Assembly: GCA_963550755.1 (NCBI GenBank)
Contig: CAUVDV010000084.1
Span: 1 to 9,745, forward strand
Origin: W11650 sp963550755
GTDB lineage: Bacteria; Bacillota; Clostridia; Lachnospirales; Vallitaleaceae
Reading direction: 5' to 3'
Length of the DNA: 9,745 nt
Shown piece after piece: positions 1 through 6,959 of this stretch. Each line of letters begins with the position of its first letter. Positions within the stretch are counted from its first letter, which is position 1. The position numbers and the translations under genes are program-made. A model generated the notes under the pieces. It was not told the origin of the DNA and searched no databases. It worked only from the letters and a program-made list of their open reading frames with translations.

Positions 1-308
1 GAATTTTGACAATCCGGCCCAATATTGTTAAAATCGACATGATGCTGATTCAGGGGATCCATGAAGATCCCGACAAGCAGCAGCTAATCGCTAATTTAGT
101 TTCTTTCTGTCATACCCGGCAGGTCTTACTGGTAGCGGAAGGCGTGGAAAACGAAAACGATCTGGAAAAAATAATTGAGCTGAATATTGATCTGGTTCAG
201 GGTTTTTATGTGGCCAAACCCGTCCCCGGCTTTGATCCGATTCCGACCGCCATCCAGGAGCAAATCCAGCGACTGCACGCGCGGTATCATTCGTCAAACC
301 CGGCCTAA
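1..308 (+). CDS. EAL-domain protein, C-terminal end (5' truncated by window edge)
   Basis: This is the last roughly 100 residues of an EAL domain, the cyclic-di-GMP-specific phosphodiesterase fold. The reading frame is open to the left edge, and the TTG at position 6 is an internal Leu codon rather than a start. Recognisable late EAL motifs are NIVKIDMMLI (the metal-binding KID segment), VAEGVENENDL (the conserved EGVE loop) and LVQGFYVAKPV (the QG-F/Y-x-x-x-P end of the barrel). The conserved Lys, Asp, Glu and Gln positions are intact, so an active phosphodiesterase is plausible. The EAL signature itself and any GGDEF or sensor domain lie outside the window. A short tail of about 25 residues follows the domain. 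The gene converges on the minus-strand operon at the shared terminator near 417-457. Confidence 0.9.
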   Translation, partial: ILTIRPNIVKIDMMLIQGIHEDPDKQQLIANLVSFCHTRQVLLVAEGVENENDLEKIIELNIDLVQGFYVAKPVPGFDPIPTAIQEQIQRLHARYHSSNPA

Positions 309-416
309 AGTCCGCACTTAGAACGCATCAAAATCTATTTGCGTTCTCCATGCAGCACCGCTGGCCGGATGCCCAGCCAATATTTCCTTCAGGTCAGCGC
401 CATAAAAAATGAATTT

Positions 417-457
417 AAAAAACGGAACTCACGCTTTGGCGCGTTGTTCCGTTTTTT
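417..457. terminator. Bidirectional intrinsic terminator between convergent genes
   Basis: AAAAAACGGAAC (417-428) pairs perfectly with GTTCCGTTTTTT (446-457). An inner stem, ACGC (431-434) with GCGT (441-444), extends the hairpin, leaving a 6-nt loop. There is a T-run on the 3' side of each strand, so it can end both the EAL gene (stop at 308) and the minus-strand five-gene operon, whose last stop lies 8 nt away. Confidence 0.88.
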
Positions 458-464
458 ATGCCTG

Positions 465-2327
465 CTAAGCCAAATCAATCCACACCTGGCGACCATCCGC
501 TAAGCGGATCTTAATGCCGTCGTTCTCCCTGACTGCCGTCGGCAGCTGCCGCCTTTTTTCCTCCGCCTGCGCCGACCGATCGGCAAAAACCGCATCAATT
601 AAGATATGTTCCCCGGCCGGCAGTTCATAAACCACCGTTGGGATAACGGTCAGCGGATAAAATAAATTGGTATTGGGAAAAACATCAATCACCCGGCAAG
701 CGCCGCCGCTCAGGCTGACAATTCCGCTGATTCCCCCTGGCACATGGATAAAGGCTTGGCCATTTTCCTCCTGCCGGCAAGTGAGCGGATATTTTTCGCC
801 CGCCGCGTCCTCATTTTCGATGGCATAACCGCCGTCAGCCGCCTTAATCGGATAAGCGGCTCGCAGCCGGTGAATCCGAACATGCCAGCTTCTCCCCGGC
901 ACCAGCCAAGTGGTGACGTTCACACCCGGCAGAATTTCATATTCCGACCGAATCCATTCCTCTGTGACGTCGAACTTTTTCCGGCCGGCATATACCTGAT
1001 AATGCTCTTCTTCCGCCCGGGAAACCGCCAGCACCGAATCAAACGCCCCCATCGCCAGGCTGCTTCCCCGGGAAACGCTGAACCCAAACTGGTTGGAATA
1101 AACAAACTTTTCATATTTTTCGGCACCGGCGCCATGATTCATCGCGCAGTGCTGACCAGCCGTAAACGCTTGTAAATGATGATTTTCATCATGTGTAATC
1201 AGCATATGGGCATGGCTTAATTTTTTCTGCGGCTGATAGGAAAACTCCTCCGCCTCCGCCGCCCAAAACGGATGCTCAGCCGGCAGCGCCAGCGTAATAA
1301 AAGACTTCAGCGCCCAATAAGGTGAACCGCCGCCGTTATAATTTTCGCTCATAAACAAATTCGGATAATGATAGCCGACGCTAAGCACACCGGCATTATC
1401 AAAAATCGGACATTTCAGCCAATTTTCCAAATTGCGCAGCACTAAGTTTTTCAAAACGCCGTAGCCAACGCCCTCGCCGCCGGCAAAAGCCAGCACCCCA
1501 AAAAAGGAATTATGGGCGAAGCGGTAGGTCAGGCTTCGGCCAAAGGGAAGCTCCGCCCCGTCATTGGCAAACCAGTAGACAAAATCCCGGCAAAATTGAT
1601 TGCCTTTCTCCAGCGTCGCCTGATAAAACTCCGGTTCGCTGTCTTGTAAAAATTTAGCCCGGATCAAACTGTAAAAGTGAATGGCAAACGCCACATAATA
1701 ATCAATTTGTCCATCATTGCCGTCATAATACCAGCCATCAGCCGTATAGCAGCTGCGGATCAAAGACAAATCATCCTCCACACAGGACTTTGACCATTCC
1801 AGCCCCAGCAGACGAAAGGTCATATTGACCAAAATGCGGAAATAGCGCCAATTATTGCCATGCACCTGCTTAAAATTAATCTGATTCAGCCATGCATACA
1901 AATTCTGCTGCGCCTGCGGCGAAAAATCACGGTACAGCTTTTGCGGCGAAAGACTGATCGCCACCGACAGAGCGGCCATTTCAACCATGCGCTGATCAAA
2001 ATCATGAATATCGCCCCAATATTCGGGATGCGCCGGATTGGTGCCATTTTGCATACCGGTAATGCAAAGTTCCCGCCACTCGTCCGCTTCCTGCCGCAAG
2101 GCGACCGGTAAGTCGCGATTATCAGTATGCCACAAGGGCCCCAAACCCCACAAAATACGGGCGAAGCCTTCCATACCGGCAATTTTTCGGCCATAATGAA
2201 CCCCGGTGGCGCTGACATTTAAAAACGCCTTGCCCGGCGAATAAAAAGCCTTAAGCGGCCGAATCATATCCAGCAGCAATTGCGCCGCATCGGCTCTGGT
2301 CTGCAATTTAATTGTTTTCTGTTCCAT
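465..2327 (-). CDS. DUF2264 domain protein, putative glycan-active enzyme
   Basis: A 620-residue protein recognised as DUF2264 (PF10022). Typical segments are ARILWGLGPLW (about 56-65), GWYYDGNDGQIDYY (198-211), PFGRSLTYRF (261-270) and ENYNGGGSPYWA (328-339). The N-terminal ~370 residues should form an alpha-helical toroid like many glycoside hydrolases and lyases. The C-terminal part looks beta-rich. I recall DUF2264 being linked to CAZy family GH154 (beta-glucuronidase activity), but this is from memory. No signal peptide is seen, so it should act in the cytoplasm on imported oligosaccharides. The start is the ATG at 2327, because GGAGG lies 5 nt upstream; a TTG 12 nt earlier overlaps that GGAGG and is unlikely. 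It is the last gene of the operon, 16 nt after the PMI-like gene. Its place beside KDG kinase and KDPG aldolase favours a uronic-acid-containing substrate. Confidence 0.82.
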   Translation of the reverse strand: MEQKTIKLQTRADAAQLLLDMIRPLKAFYSPGKAFLNVSATGVHYGRKIAGMEGFARILWGLGPLWHTDNRDLPVALRQEADEWRELCITGMQNGTNPAHPEYWGDIHDFDQRMVEMAALSVAISLSPQKLYRDFSPQAQQNLYAWLNQINFKQVHGNNWRYFRILVNMTFRLLGLEWSKSCVEDDLSLIRSCYTADGWYYDGNDGQIDYYVAFAIHFYSLIRAKFLQDSEPEFYQATLEKGNQFCRDFVYWFANDGAELPFGRSLTYRFAHNSFFGVLAFAGGEGVGYGVLKNLVLRNLENWLKCPIFDNAGVLSVGYHYPNLFMSENYNGGGSPYWALKSFITLALPAEHPFWAAEAEEFSYQPQKKLSHAHMLITHDENHHLQAFTAGQHCAMNHGAGAEKYEKFVYSNQFGFSVSRGSSLAMGAFDSVLAVSRAEEEHYQVYAGRKKFDVTEEWIRSEYEILPGVNVTTWLVPGRSWHVRIHRLRAAYPIKAADGGYAIENEDAAGEKYPLTCRQEENGQAFIHVPGGISGIVSLSGGACRVIDVFPNTNLFYPLTVIPTVVYELPAGEHILIDAVFADRSAQAEEKRRQLPTAVRENDGIKIRLADGRQVWIDLA

Positions 2328-2343
2328 GCTAACCTCCAAAGAC

Positions 2344-3312
2344 CTATAAGTATGACTTTAAAAGCTCGACATTGCCTTCCACCGCGACTCTGACCTTGGC
2401 TGGGATAAAGTAAGTGTCACCCTTGTTCATCTCATATTTTTCCTTGCCGGCGGTCATGACCGCGTGGCCGCTGATTACGGTCAGCACCTTAAAGTTTTTA
2501 TACGCTTCGGCCAGCATTTCTTTCTCAATCAGCATGTGATCGACATTATAATTGCGGTGACGCACCAATTCCTGAATTTGGGCGCCTTCAAACTCCATCG
2601 TCTGTCTGGCGGCAGCCGAGGAAATCAACGGTTTTTGGCCATATCGAATAATTTCCGCCGCTTTTTCCAAATGAATTTCCTTGGGATTGCCGTTCCGGTC
2701 CCGCTCATAATCATAAATCCGGTATTTGGTTTCCGAATTTTGCTGAATCTCGCAAACCAGCAGCGTTCCCTCATAGCTGGAGTAAACGGTTCCCGGCTCG
2801 ATATCAATAAAATCGCCTTTTTTCACTGGAATAATCCGAAAAAGTCCTTCAAAATCCTTATCCGCCGCCCGGCGTAAAAATTCTTCCTTGCCCACACCGT
2901 CCGCCAGCCCCATCATCACCTTGGCATCGGGCGAAGCGTCCAAAATATACCATGACTTTGATTTGCCGTAATCTTTTTCATGCTTCAGCGCATATTTATC
3001 ATCCGGGTGCACCCGAATAGAAAGCAGCCCTTCAATATCCAAATACTTAACCAGCAAAGGAAATTTATCGGGGAATTCCGAGTATACCTCTTCGCCGACC
3101 AATTCGCCGCCGTATTCCTGATAAACATCCTCTAAGGTTTTGCCTTTTAACGGACCGTTCATAATCCGGCTGACACCGCTGGCTCTGGAGCAAAGCTCCC
3201 AGCTTTCCCCGTATTTATCCCCGTCCGGCAGCTTAATGTCCAGTTCCGTTGCGAATTTTTGTCCGCCCCAAATTTTCTTTTTAAAGACTTTTTCAAACTT
3301 TAACGGATACAT
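2344..3312 (-). CDS. Class I phosphomannose isomerase-like cupin with altered metal site
   Basis: A 322-residue homologue of the short Firmicute-type class I mannose-6-phosphate isomerase (ManA), which interconverts mannose-6-P and fructose-6-P using zinc. Family marks are KKIWGGQKF (12-20), SWELCSR (37-43), LSIRVHPDD (97-105), EIQQNSETKYRIYDYERD (188-205) and a C-terminal cupin half with GDTYFIPA (298-305). The usual zinc ligands are Gln and His of QVHP, Glu of GKTE-x-W and His of AGTVHA. Here they read Arg100, His102, Lys119 and Tyr177, so only His is kept. Normal isomerase activity is therefore doubtful; it may be a repurposed sugar-binding or isomerising cupin. The start at 3312 has AGGAG 6 nt upstream; an earlier in-frame TTG at 3345 would overlap the preceding gene. 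The gene symbol is withheld because of the altered site. Confidence 0.85.
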   Translation of the reverse strand: MYPLKFEKVFKKKIWGGQKFATELDIKLPDGDKYGESWELCSRASGVSRIMNGPLKGKTLEDVYQEYGGELVGEEVYSEFPDKFPLLVKYLDIEGLLSIRVHPDDKYALKHEKDYGKSKSWYILDASPDAKVMMGLADGVGKEEFLRRAADKDFEGLFRIIPVKKGDFIDIEPGTVYSSYEGTLLVCEIQQNSETKYRIYDYERDRNGNPKEIHLEKAAEIIRYGQKPLISSAAARQTMEFEGAQIQELVRHRNYNVDHMLIEKEMLAEAYKNFKVLTVISGHAVMTAGKEKYEMNKGDTYFIPAKVRVAVEGNVELLKSYL

Positions 3313-3334
3313 TTCCTTCTCCTTTCCAGCAATT

Positions 3335-4048
3335 TCAGCTAACAACCTCCAAAGTATTCACAAAAATACCATCAGCCTGACAGGCCCTCAGCATATCCGC
3401 CTCCCGGCGGCGCCGAACCGTATAAACGTTGACCTTAATCCCCAGCTGATGCGCTCGTTCAATCAACTCCGACGAAACACATTCAATGGACGGATGGATC
3501 GCGCTGATTTTTAAGCCGCTTTGCTTAGCATAAGCAAAAACGTCAATCAAATTCGAGCCGTACAGCAAGCCAAGCGGCAGCGTATCATCTAAGTTTTGTA
3601 CTTCCCGCAGCAAATAATGATCAAATGAGGAAATCAGCGCCGGACGGGGATATTGCCGCAGCAGCTTTACCACCGACGCCGCCAAATCACTGCCCGCTTC
3701 GATCGCCAATTTCTTTAATTCAATATTCAGCAAAATCTCGGCCGGCAGCTGGCGCAAAACATCTTCTAACAGCGGCAGCCTTTCGCCGGCATATTCCGGC
3801 GCGAACCAACTGCCGACGTCCAGGCGGCTCAACTCCTCATAAGTATAATCCTTAAGCAGCCCCTGACCGTTATTGGTCCGACCCAAATAAAAGTCGTGCA
3901 TAACCGCCACTTGCCCGTCCTTTGTCCGCTGCACGTCTAATTCAATCGCCTTGGCGCCGGCTGTCACCGCCGCCTGAAATGCCGTCATGGTATTTTCCGG
4001 CGTATGTTCGGATAAGCCCCGATGCGCAAAACAAATCATTTCCTTCAT
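3335..4048 (-). CDS. Glycerophosphodiester phosphodiesterase
   Basis: A 237-residue single-domain GDPD (TIM barrel, UgpQ-like length) that hydrolyses glycerophosphodiesters to glycerol-3-phosphate and an alcohol. All catalytic motifs are present: AHRG (His9, Arg10), PENT (17-20), ELDV with metal ligands Glu36 and Asp38, HD with catalytic His51, and NIELK with Glu110. GRTNNGQG (56-63) and the following DVGSWFAPEYAGERLPLLEDVL-type segment are also typical. No signal peptide or membrane segment is seen, so it acts in the cytoplasm. The ATG at 4048 has AGAGGA about 7 nt upstream. It is the third gene of the operon, 18 nt after kdgK and 22 nt before the PMI-like gene. A GDPD is not a normal part of KDG catabolism, so it may remove glycerophosphate from the imported substrate; that is an inference. 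Confidence 0.92.
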   Translation of the reverse strand: MKEMICFAHRGLSEHTPENTMTAFQAAVTAGAKAIELDVQRTKDGQVAVMHDFYLGRTNNGQGLLKDYTYEELSRLDVGSWFAPEYAGERLPLLEDVLRQLPAEILLNIELKKLAIEAGSDLAASVVKLLRQYPRPALISSFDHYLLREVQNLDDTLPLGLLYGSNLIDVFAYAKQSGLKISAIHPSIECVSSELIERAHQLGIKVNVYTVRRRREADMLRACQADGIFVNTLEVVS

Positions 4049-4066
4049 TTCTCTGTCCTCTGCTTT

Positions 4067-5092
4067 TTATCTCTGTACCCGGCCGGAAGCATCACCCTTA
4101 ATCAGGTTCTCCACTTCTTCCTTGGTCGCCAAGTTAAAGTCGCCGAAAATCGTATGCTTCAGCGCCGAGGCTCCGACCGCAAACTCCAACGCGTTTTTAA
4201 AGCTGTCCTTCATCAGCAGGCCGTAAATAAGGCCGGCTGAAAAAGAATCCCCGCCGCCGACCCGGTCGACAATCCGAATGTCGTAATGCTTGGAATGATA
4301 AAACTCCTGACCGTTATAAATCAGAGCCGACCAGCCGTTATCGGAAGCCGAATGACTTTCCCGCAGCGTAGTAACCACATATTGAAAGCCAAAACGCTCC
4401 TGCATTTGCCGGAAAATGCTGTGATAGCCAGATAAATCCAGTTCCCCTTTGGTCACGTCCGTTCCCTCCGGTTTAAAGCCCAGCACCTTTTCCGCGTCCT
4501 CCTCATTGCCAATGCAAACGTCAACATATTCCATCAGCTTTGTCATCACCGCCTGCGCTTCGGCCGGGGTCCATAATTTTTTCCGGTAATTTAAGTCAAC
4601 CGACACCGTCACGCCAGCTTTCTTAGCCGCTTTTAATGCCGCTTCGGTAATCTGAGCCGCGCTTTTACTAATGGCCGGCGTAATACCGGAAAAATGGAAC
4701 CAATCGGCGTCTTTAAAAATCGCGTCAAAATCAAAATCTTCCACGGTCGCTTCGGCAATCGAGGAATCCGCCCGGTCATAAATGACCTGCGACGCCCGCA
4801 TGGACGCGCCATGCTCCAAGTAATAAATGCCTAAGCGCTTGCCGCCTCTGGCCACATAATCGGTATGCACCCCATAGCGGCGCAGTTCATTGATCGCACA
4901 CTGGCCAATGGCATGCTCCGGCACCTTGGACACAAAATAAGCATCCAGGCCATAATTGGCCAAAGAGGTACAAACATTGGCCTCGCCGCCGCCGTAGATA
5001 ACATCAAACTGATTGGCCTGCACAAAACGCAAATGATCGGCCGGCGACAGGCGCAGCATAATTTCTCCTAAAGTAACTACTTTCTTACTCAT
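4067..5092 (-). CDS. kdgK: 2-dehydro-3-deoxygluconokinase (KDG kinase)
   Basis: A 341-residue PfkB/ribokinase-family sugar kinase that phosphorylates 2-keto-3-deoxygluconate to KDPG with ATP. The N-terminal substrate loop GGGEANV (34-40), the strand VSVDLNYR (163-170), NEEDAEKVLG (196-205) and the C-terminal DRVGGGDSFSAG (276-287, catalytic Asp282) are the standard PfkB marks; the anion-hole motif reads GGGD rather than the commoner GAGD. KDG specificity is assigned from overall resemblance to Firmicute KDG kinases and from the KDPG aldolase gene 12 nt upstream, so another sugar-acid specificity is possible. The ATG at 5092 has AAAGGAG about 7 nt upstream. It is the second gene of the operon. 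Confidence 0.9.
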   Translation of the reverse strand: MSKKVVTLGEIMLRLSPADHLRFVQANQFDVIYGGGEANVCTSLANYGLDAYFVSKVPEHAIGQCAINELRRYGVHTDYVARGGKRLGIYYLEHGASMRASQVIYDRADSSIAEATVEDFDFDAIFKDADWFHFSGITPAISKSAAQITEAALKAAKKAGVTVSVDLNYRKKLWTPAEAQAVMTKLMEYVDVCIGNEEDAEKVLGFKPEGTDVTKGELDLSGYHSIFRQMQERFGFQYVVTTLRESHSASDNGWSALIYNGQEFYHSKHYDIRIVDRVGGGDSFSAGLIYGLLMKDSFKNALEFAVGASALKHTIFGDFNLATKEEVENLIKGDASGRVQR

Positions 5093-5104
5093 TTTCCTTC
5101 TCCT

Positions 5105-5749
5105 TTACTTTCTTCTGGCGGCCTGAACGGCATCAACAAATGCTTTGGCGGTTGCAGTTACAGCGGCGAAATCGCCGGTTTTCGCTCCCTTGGTCAGCTC
5201 GCCGCCAATACCGACCGCCACCGCGCCGTTTTTGATCCACTGTGCGACATTATCCAGCGATACGCCGCCGGTCGGCATAAAATTGCCCTGCGGCAGCGGC
5301 CCGCGAAAAGCGCTGATAATGCTGGGACCAAAAGCGCTGCCCGGGAATATTTTTAAAATCTCGGCACCGTATTCCAAAGCGGTAACCGCTTCCTTCGGCG
5401 TCATCACGCCCGGAAAATAGGGGATCGCATAGCGGTTGCACAGCTTGGCCGACGCTTCGTCAAAACAGGGGCTGACGATATACTTGGCGCCCGCCAAAAT
5501 GCAGGCTCTGGCCGTTTCCGCATCCAGCACCGTCCCGGCTCCGATCACCACATCGTCATCTGCATATTCCGCTGTCAGTTCTTTAATAATATCAACTGCC
5601 CCCGGCACCGTCATAGTGATTTCCAGCGCTTTAATCCCGCCGGCTTTAATCGCCTCGATAATTTTTTTGCCTTCCTCCTTGGAATTGGCGCGAATCACCG
5701 CCACTACTCCGGAATCGGTTAAGGCTTTTATCGTTTCGTACTTTTTCAT
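5105..5749 (-). CDS. eda: KDPG aldolase / 4-hydroxy-2-oxoglutarate aldolase
   Basis: A 214-residue class I aldolase of the KDPG/KHG family that splits 2-keto-3-deoxy-6-phosphogluconate into pyruvate and glyceraldehyde-3-phosphate. VVAVIRA (15-21), ALEITMT (41-47, catalytic Glu43), GAGTVLD (70-76), KYIVSPCFD (89-97), YFPGVMTP (111-118), EILKIFPGSAFG (Schiff-base Lys133) and MPTGGVS are all present, and the lysine position matches the E. coli enzyme. Length is normal for the family. The start is the ATG at 5749, seven nt after AGGAG; an in-frame TTG at 5755 sits only 2 nt from AGGAG and is rejected. It is the first gene of the five-gene operon and is preceded by an AT-rich spacer that should hold the operon promoter. 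Confidence 0.95.
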   Translation of the reverse strand: MKKYETIKALTDSGVVAVIRANSKEEGKKIIEAIKAGGIKALEITMTVPGAVDIIKELTAEYADDDVVIGAGTVLDAETARACILAGAKYIVSPCFDEASAKLCNRYAIPYFPGVMTPKEAVTALEYGAEILKIFPGSAFGPSIISAFRGPLPQGNFMPTGGVSLDNVAQWIKNGAVAVGIGGELTKGAKTGDFAAVTATAKAFVDAVQAARRK

Positions 5750-5787
5750 TTGCAATCTCCTTATAATCAGGTTTATTATTAACTTAA

Positions 5788-5807
5788 GTCATAAAAAACA
5801 ATTTTGA
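5788..5807 (-). promoter_or_regulatory. Imperfect inverted repeat in the eda operon leader
   Basis: GTCATAAAA on the plus strand faces TTTTGAC (5801-5807) across a few bases, giving an imperfect GTCA/TGAC dyad about 40 nt upstream of the eda start codon. It could be an operator for a uronate-responsive regulator, or chance in AT-rich DNA. No cre-like site was recognised nearby. Confidence 0.25.
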
Positions 5808-5842
5808 CCCACGTAAAATGTTGAGTCGTTAATGGCACTATT

Positions 5843-5855
5843 ATCATTATATGAT
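5843..5855 (-). promoter_or_regulatory. Candidate -10 region of the eda operon inside a palindrome
   Basis: On the minus strand a perfect TATAAT (5846-5851) sits inside the perfect palindrome ATCAT-TAT-ATGAT (5843-5855). A start site near 5838 would give a leader of about 90 nt before eda. No good -35 box is found 16 to 18 nt upstream, so either an activator is needed or the promoter lies elsewhere. The spacer 5750-5921 is very AT-rich and has no gene. Confidence 0.35.
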
Positions 5856-5862
5856 ATTTTTC

Positions 5863-5899
5863 AAAAAAATCCAGTATTTTTTAGCTTTTTGGATTTTTT
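5863..5899. terminator. AT-rich hairpin terminator after the Rpn-family gene
   Basis: AAAAAATCC (5864-5872) pairs with GGATTTTTT (5891-5899) across an 18-nt AT-rich loop, about 25 nt after the stop codon of the minus-strand Rpn-family gene. The stem is weak, with few GC pairs, but the A- and T-runs fit an intrinsic terminator that isolates this gene from the eda operon. Confidence 0.5.
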
Positions 5900-5921
5900 C
5901 CTATTCTTAGAAAATATCTTA

Positions 5922-6818
5922 TCACAGCTCCGCAATCTGCTTAGCAGTTAGGCCTGTACATTTCATAATCATATCAGCCGATAAACCATTAGCTTTCATA
6001 TTGCGGGCGGCCTGCAGCCGTCCACGCTGTTCGCCGCGTTCTTCACCAATCTGAATTCCTTCTTTTCGGCCTTGCTTTTTGCCCGCAGCCAAGAGGGAAG
6101 CCCGATCCGAAGCGTGGCGGAATTCTTCTTCATATTTCAAACGCTCTTCCTTGCTGCTAAAAAATTGATTCATAATAGTATTGGCGTATTCCATGATTGT
6201 ATTCTCCTTTCCCAGTCGTTCGCGGACTTCTCTCTCATCCGTTTGAATAAAACGCAGCCATTTTTCTAAATCTGTCGTATCTTCCGCTTTTAGCTTAGTT
6301 AAATCTAAAAAATGAAACTCCAAATCATCGCCAAACGGCTGGTGGTCTTTAATATTTAAAAGCCGATAAATTGAGTGAATATCTTCCGCCAGCGGAAAAC
6401 TTTCATTTAAAATGCTAATATGAATACATGAATTCAGCCGTTCATAATTCTCGCCCTGTTTTAAATTCTCTAAGTATCGACTGGCCCAGTAAAAATAAGT
6501 CCGCTTTTCGTAATATTCCTGCCAGACATTTTGCATTTCAATACTGATTTTTTTGCCGCTTTCTAAGATGAGCTTAATATCCAAAATCCCCATCTTCTGA
6601 CGTTGATAGCGATTTCCTACCGCTGGATTTTCAATCACAATATGTTTAAATTCGCTCTTATTCCATTCCAGTACCACCGATAGAAACTCTTGCAAAATAA
6701 TGATATTCTCCGGCCGGCCAAACAACTTTTTAAAAGCATAATCATTGCGTGCCGTAAAGCGCATATTTGCTGGGTTTTCACTAATTGCTTCCCGCTCATA
6801 ATTTCCCTGCTCTGCCAT
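5922..6818 (-). CDS. Rpn family recombination-promoting nuclease / putative transposase (PD-(D/E)XK)
   Basis: A 298-residue protein of the Rpn / PD-(D/E)XK 'putative transposase' family (PF12784 type). The N-terminal segment TARNDYAFKKLFG (22-34) is the family signature. The nuclease core is GILDIKL (77-83, Asp80) followed by ISIEMQ (91-96, Glu94 and Gln96). Family members cut DNA and promote RecA-independent recombination; activity of this copy is inferred. From about residue 246 there is a Gly/Arg/Glu/Lys-rich tail with short GxxxG-like repeats (GKKQGRKEG, GEERGEQRG), then a small helical end, KCTGLTAKQIAEL, as in many Firmicute copies. The ATG at 6818 has AGGAG 6 nt upstream. Such genes occur in many scattered copies in Clostridia. 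No terminal inverted repeats were seen, so it is not marked as an insertion sequence. Confidence 0.87.
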   Translation of the reverse strand: MAEQGNYEREAISENPANMRFTARNDYAFKKLFGRPENIIILQEFLSVVLEWNKSEFKHIVIENPAVGNRYQRQKMGILDIKLILESGKKISIEMQNVWQEYYEKRTYFYWASRYLENLKQGENYERLNSCIHISILNESFPLAEDIHSIYRLLNIKDHQPFGDDLEFHFLDLTKLKAEDTTDLEKWLRFIQTDEREVRERLGKENTIMEYANTIMNQFFSSKEERLKYEEEFRHASDRASLLAAGKKQGRKEGIQIGEERGEQRGRLQAARNMKANGLSADMIMKCTGLTAKQIAEL

Positions 6819-6926
6819 AACCTTCTCCTTTCATTATACTAAAATATCGTATTCTATACAACTATTTTAGCAAAAGAAAAGCCTTTTTATTCTTTTATTC
6901 TTTTGTTTACTATTGCTTTTTCATAC

Positions 6927-6957
6927 GCTGCGGCTCAAAAAGCTAAAAGCCAGCAGC
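6927..6957. terminator. GC-rich hairpin just after the TadE-like gene stop
   Basis: GCTGCGGCT (6927-6935) pairs with AGCC-A-GCAGC (6948-6957), a 9-bp stem with one bulged A and a 12-nt loop, starting 3 nt after the TAG stop of the minus-strand gene ending at 6960. No T-run follows at once on the minus strand, so this may slow or process the transcript rather than be a classical terminator. The 6819-6959 spacer holds nothing else I can support. Confidence 0.4.
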
Positions 6958-6959
6958 CT

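Noticed and set aside
321..346. Hairpin GAACGCA/TGCGTTC after the EAL gene stop as a separate terminator
   Set aside because: No T-run follows; the stronger hairpin at 417-457 explains termination.
744..1175. Plus-strand open frame of 143 codons inside the DUF2264 gene
   Set aside because: It is an antisense shadow of a well-supported coding gene, with no ribosome binding site and no recognisable protein features.
2328..2339. TTG start adding four residues to the DUF2264 protein
   Set aside because: The TTG overlaps the GGAGG that serves the ATG at 2327.
3313..3345. TTG start adding eleven residues to the PMI-like protein
   Set aside because: It would overlap the GDPD stop, and the added residues are a read-through of the AGGAG site serving the ATG at 3312.
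6833..6861. TTGTAT-17-TATAAT promoter-like sequence before the Rpn-family gene (minus strand)
   Set aside because: The -10 is perfect, but transcription would start inside the Shine-Dalgarno sequence and the -35 matches only three of six bases. The true promoter is probably further upstream.
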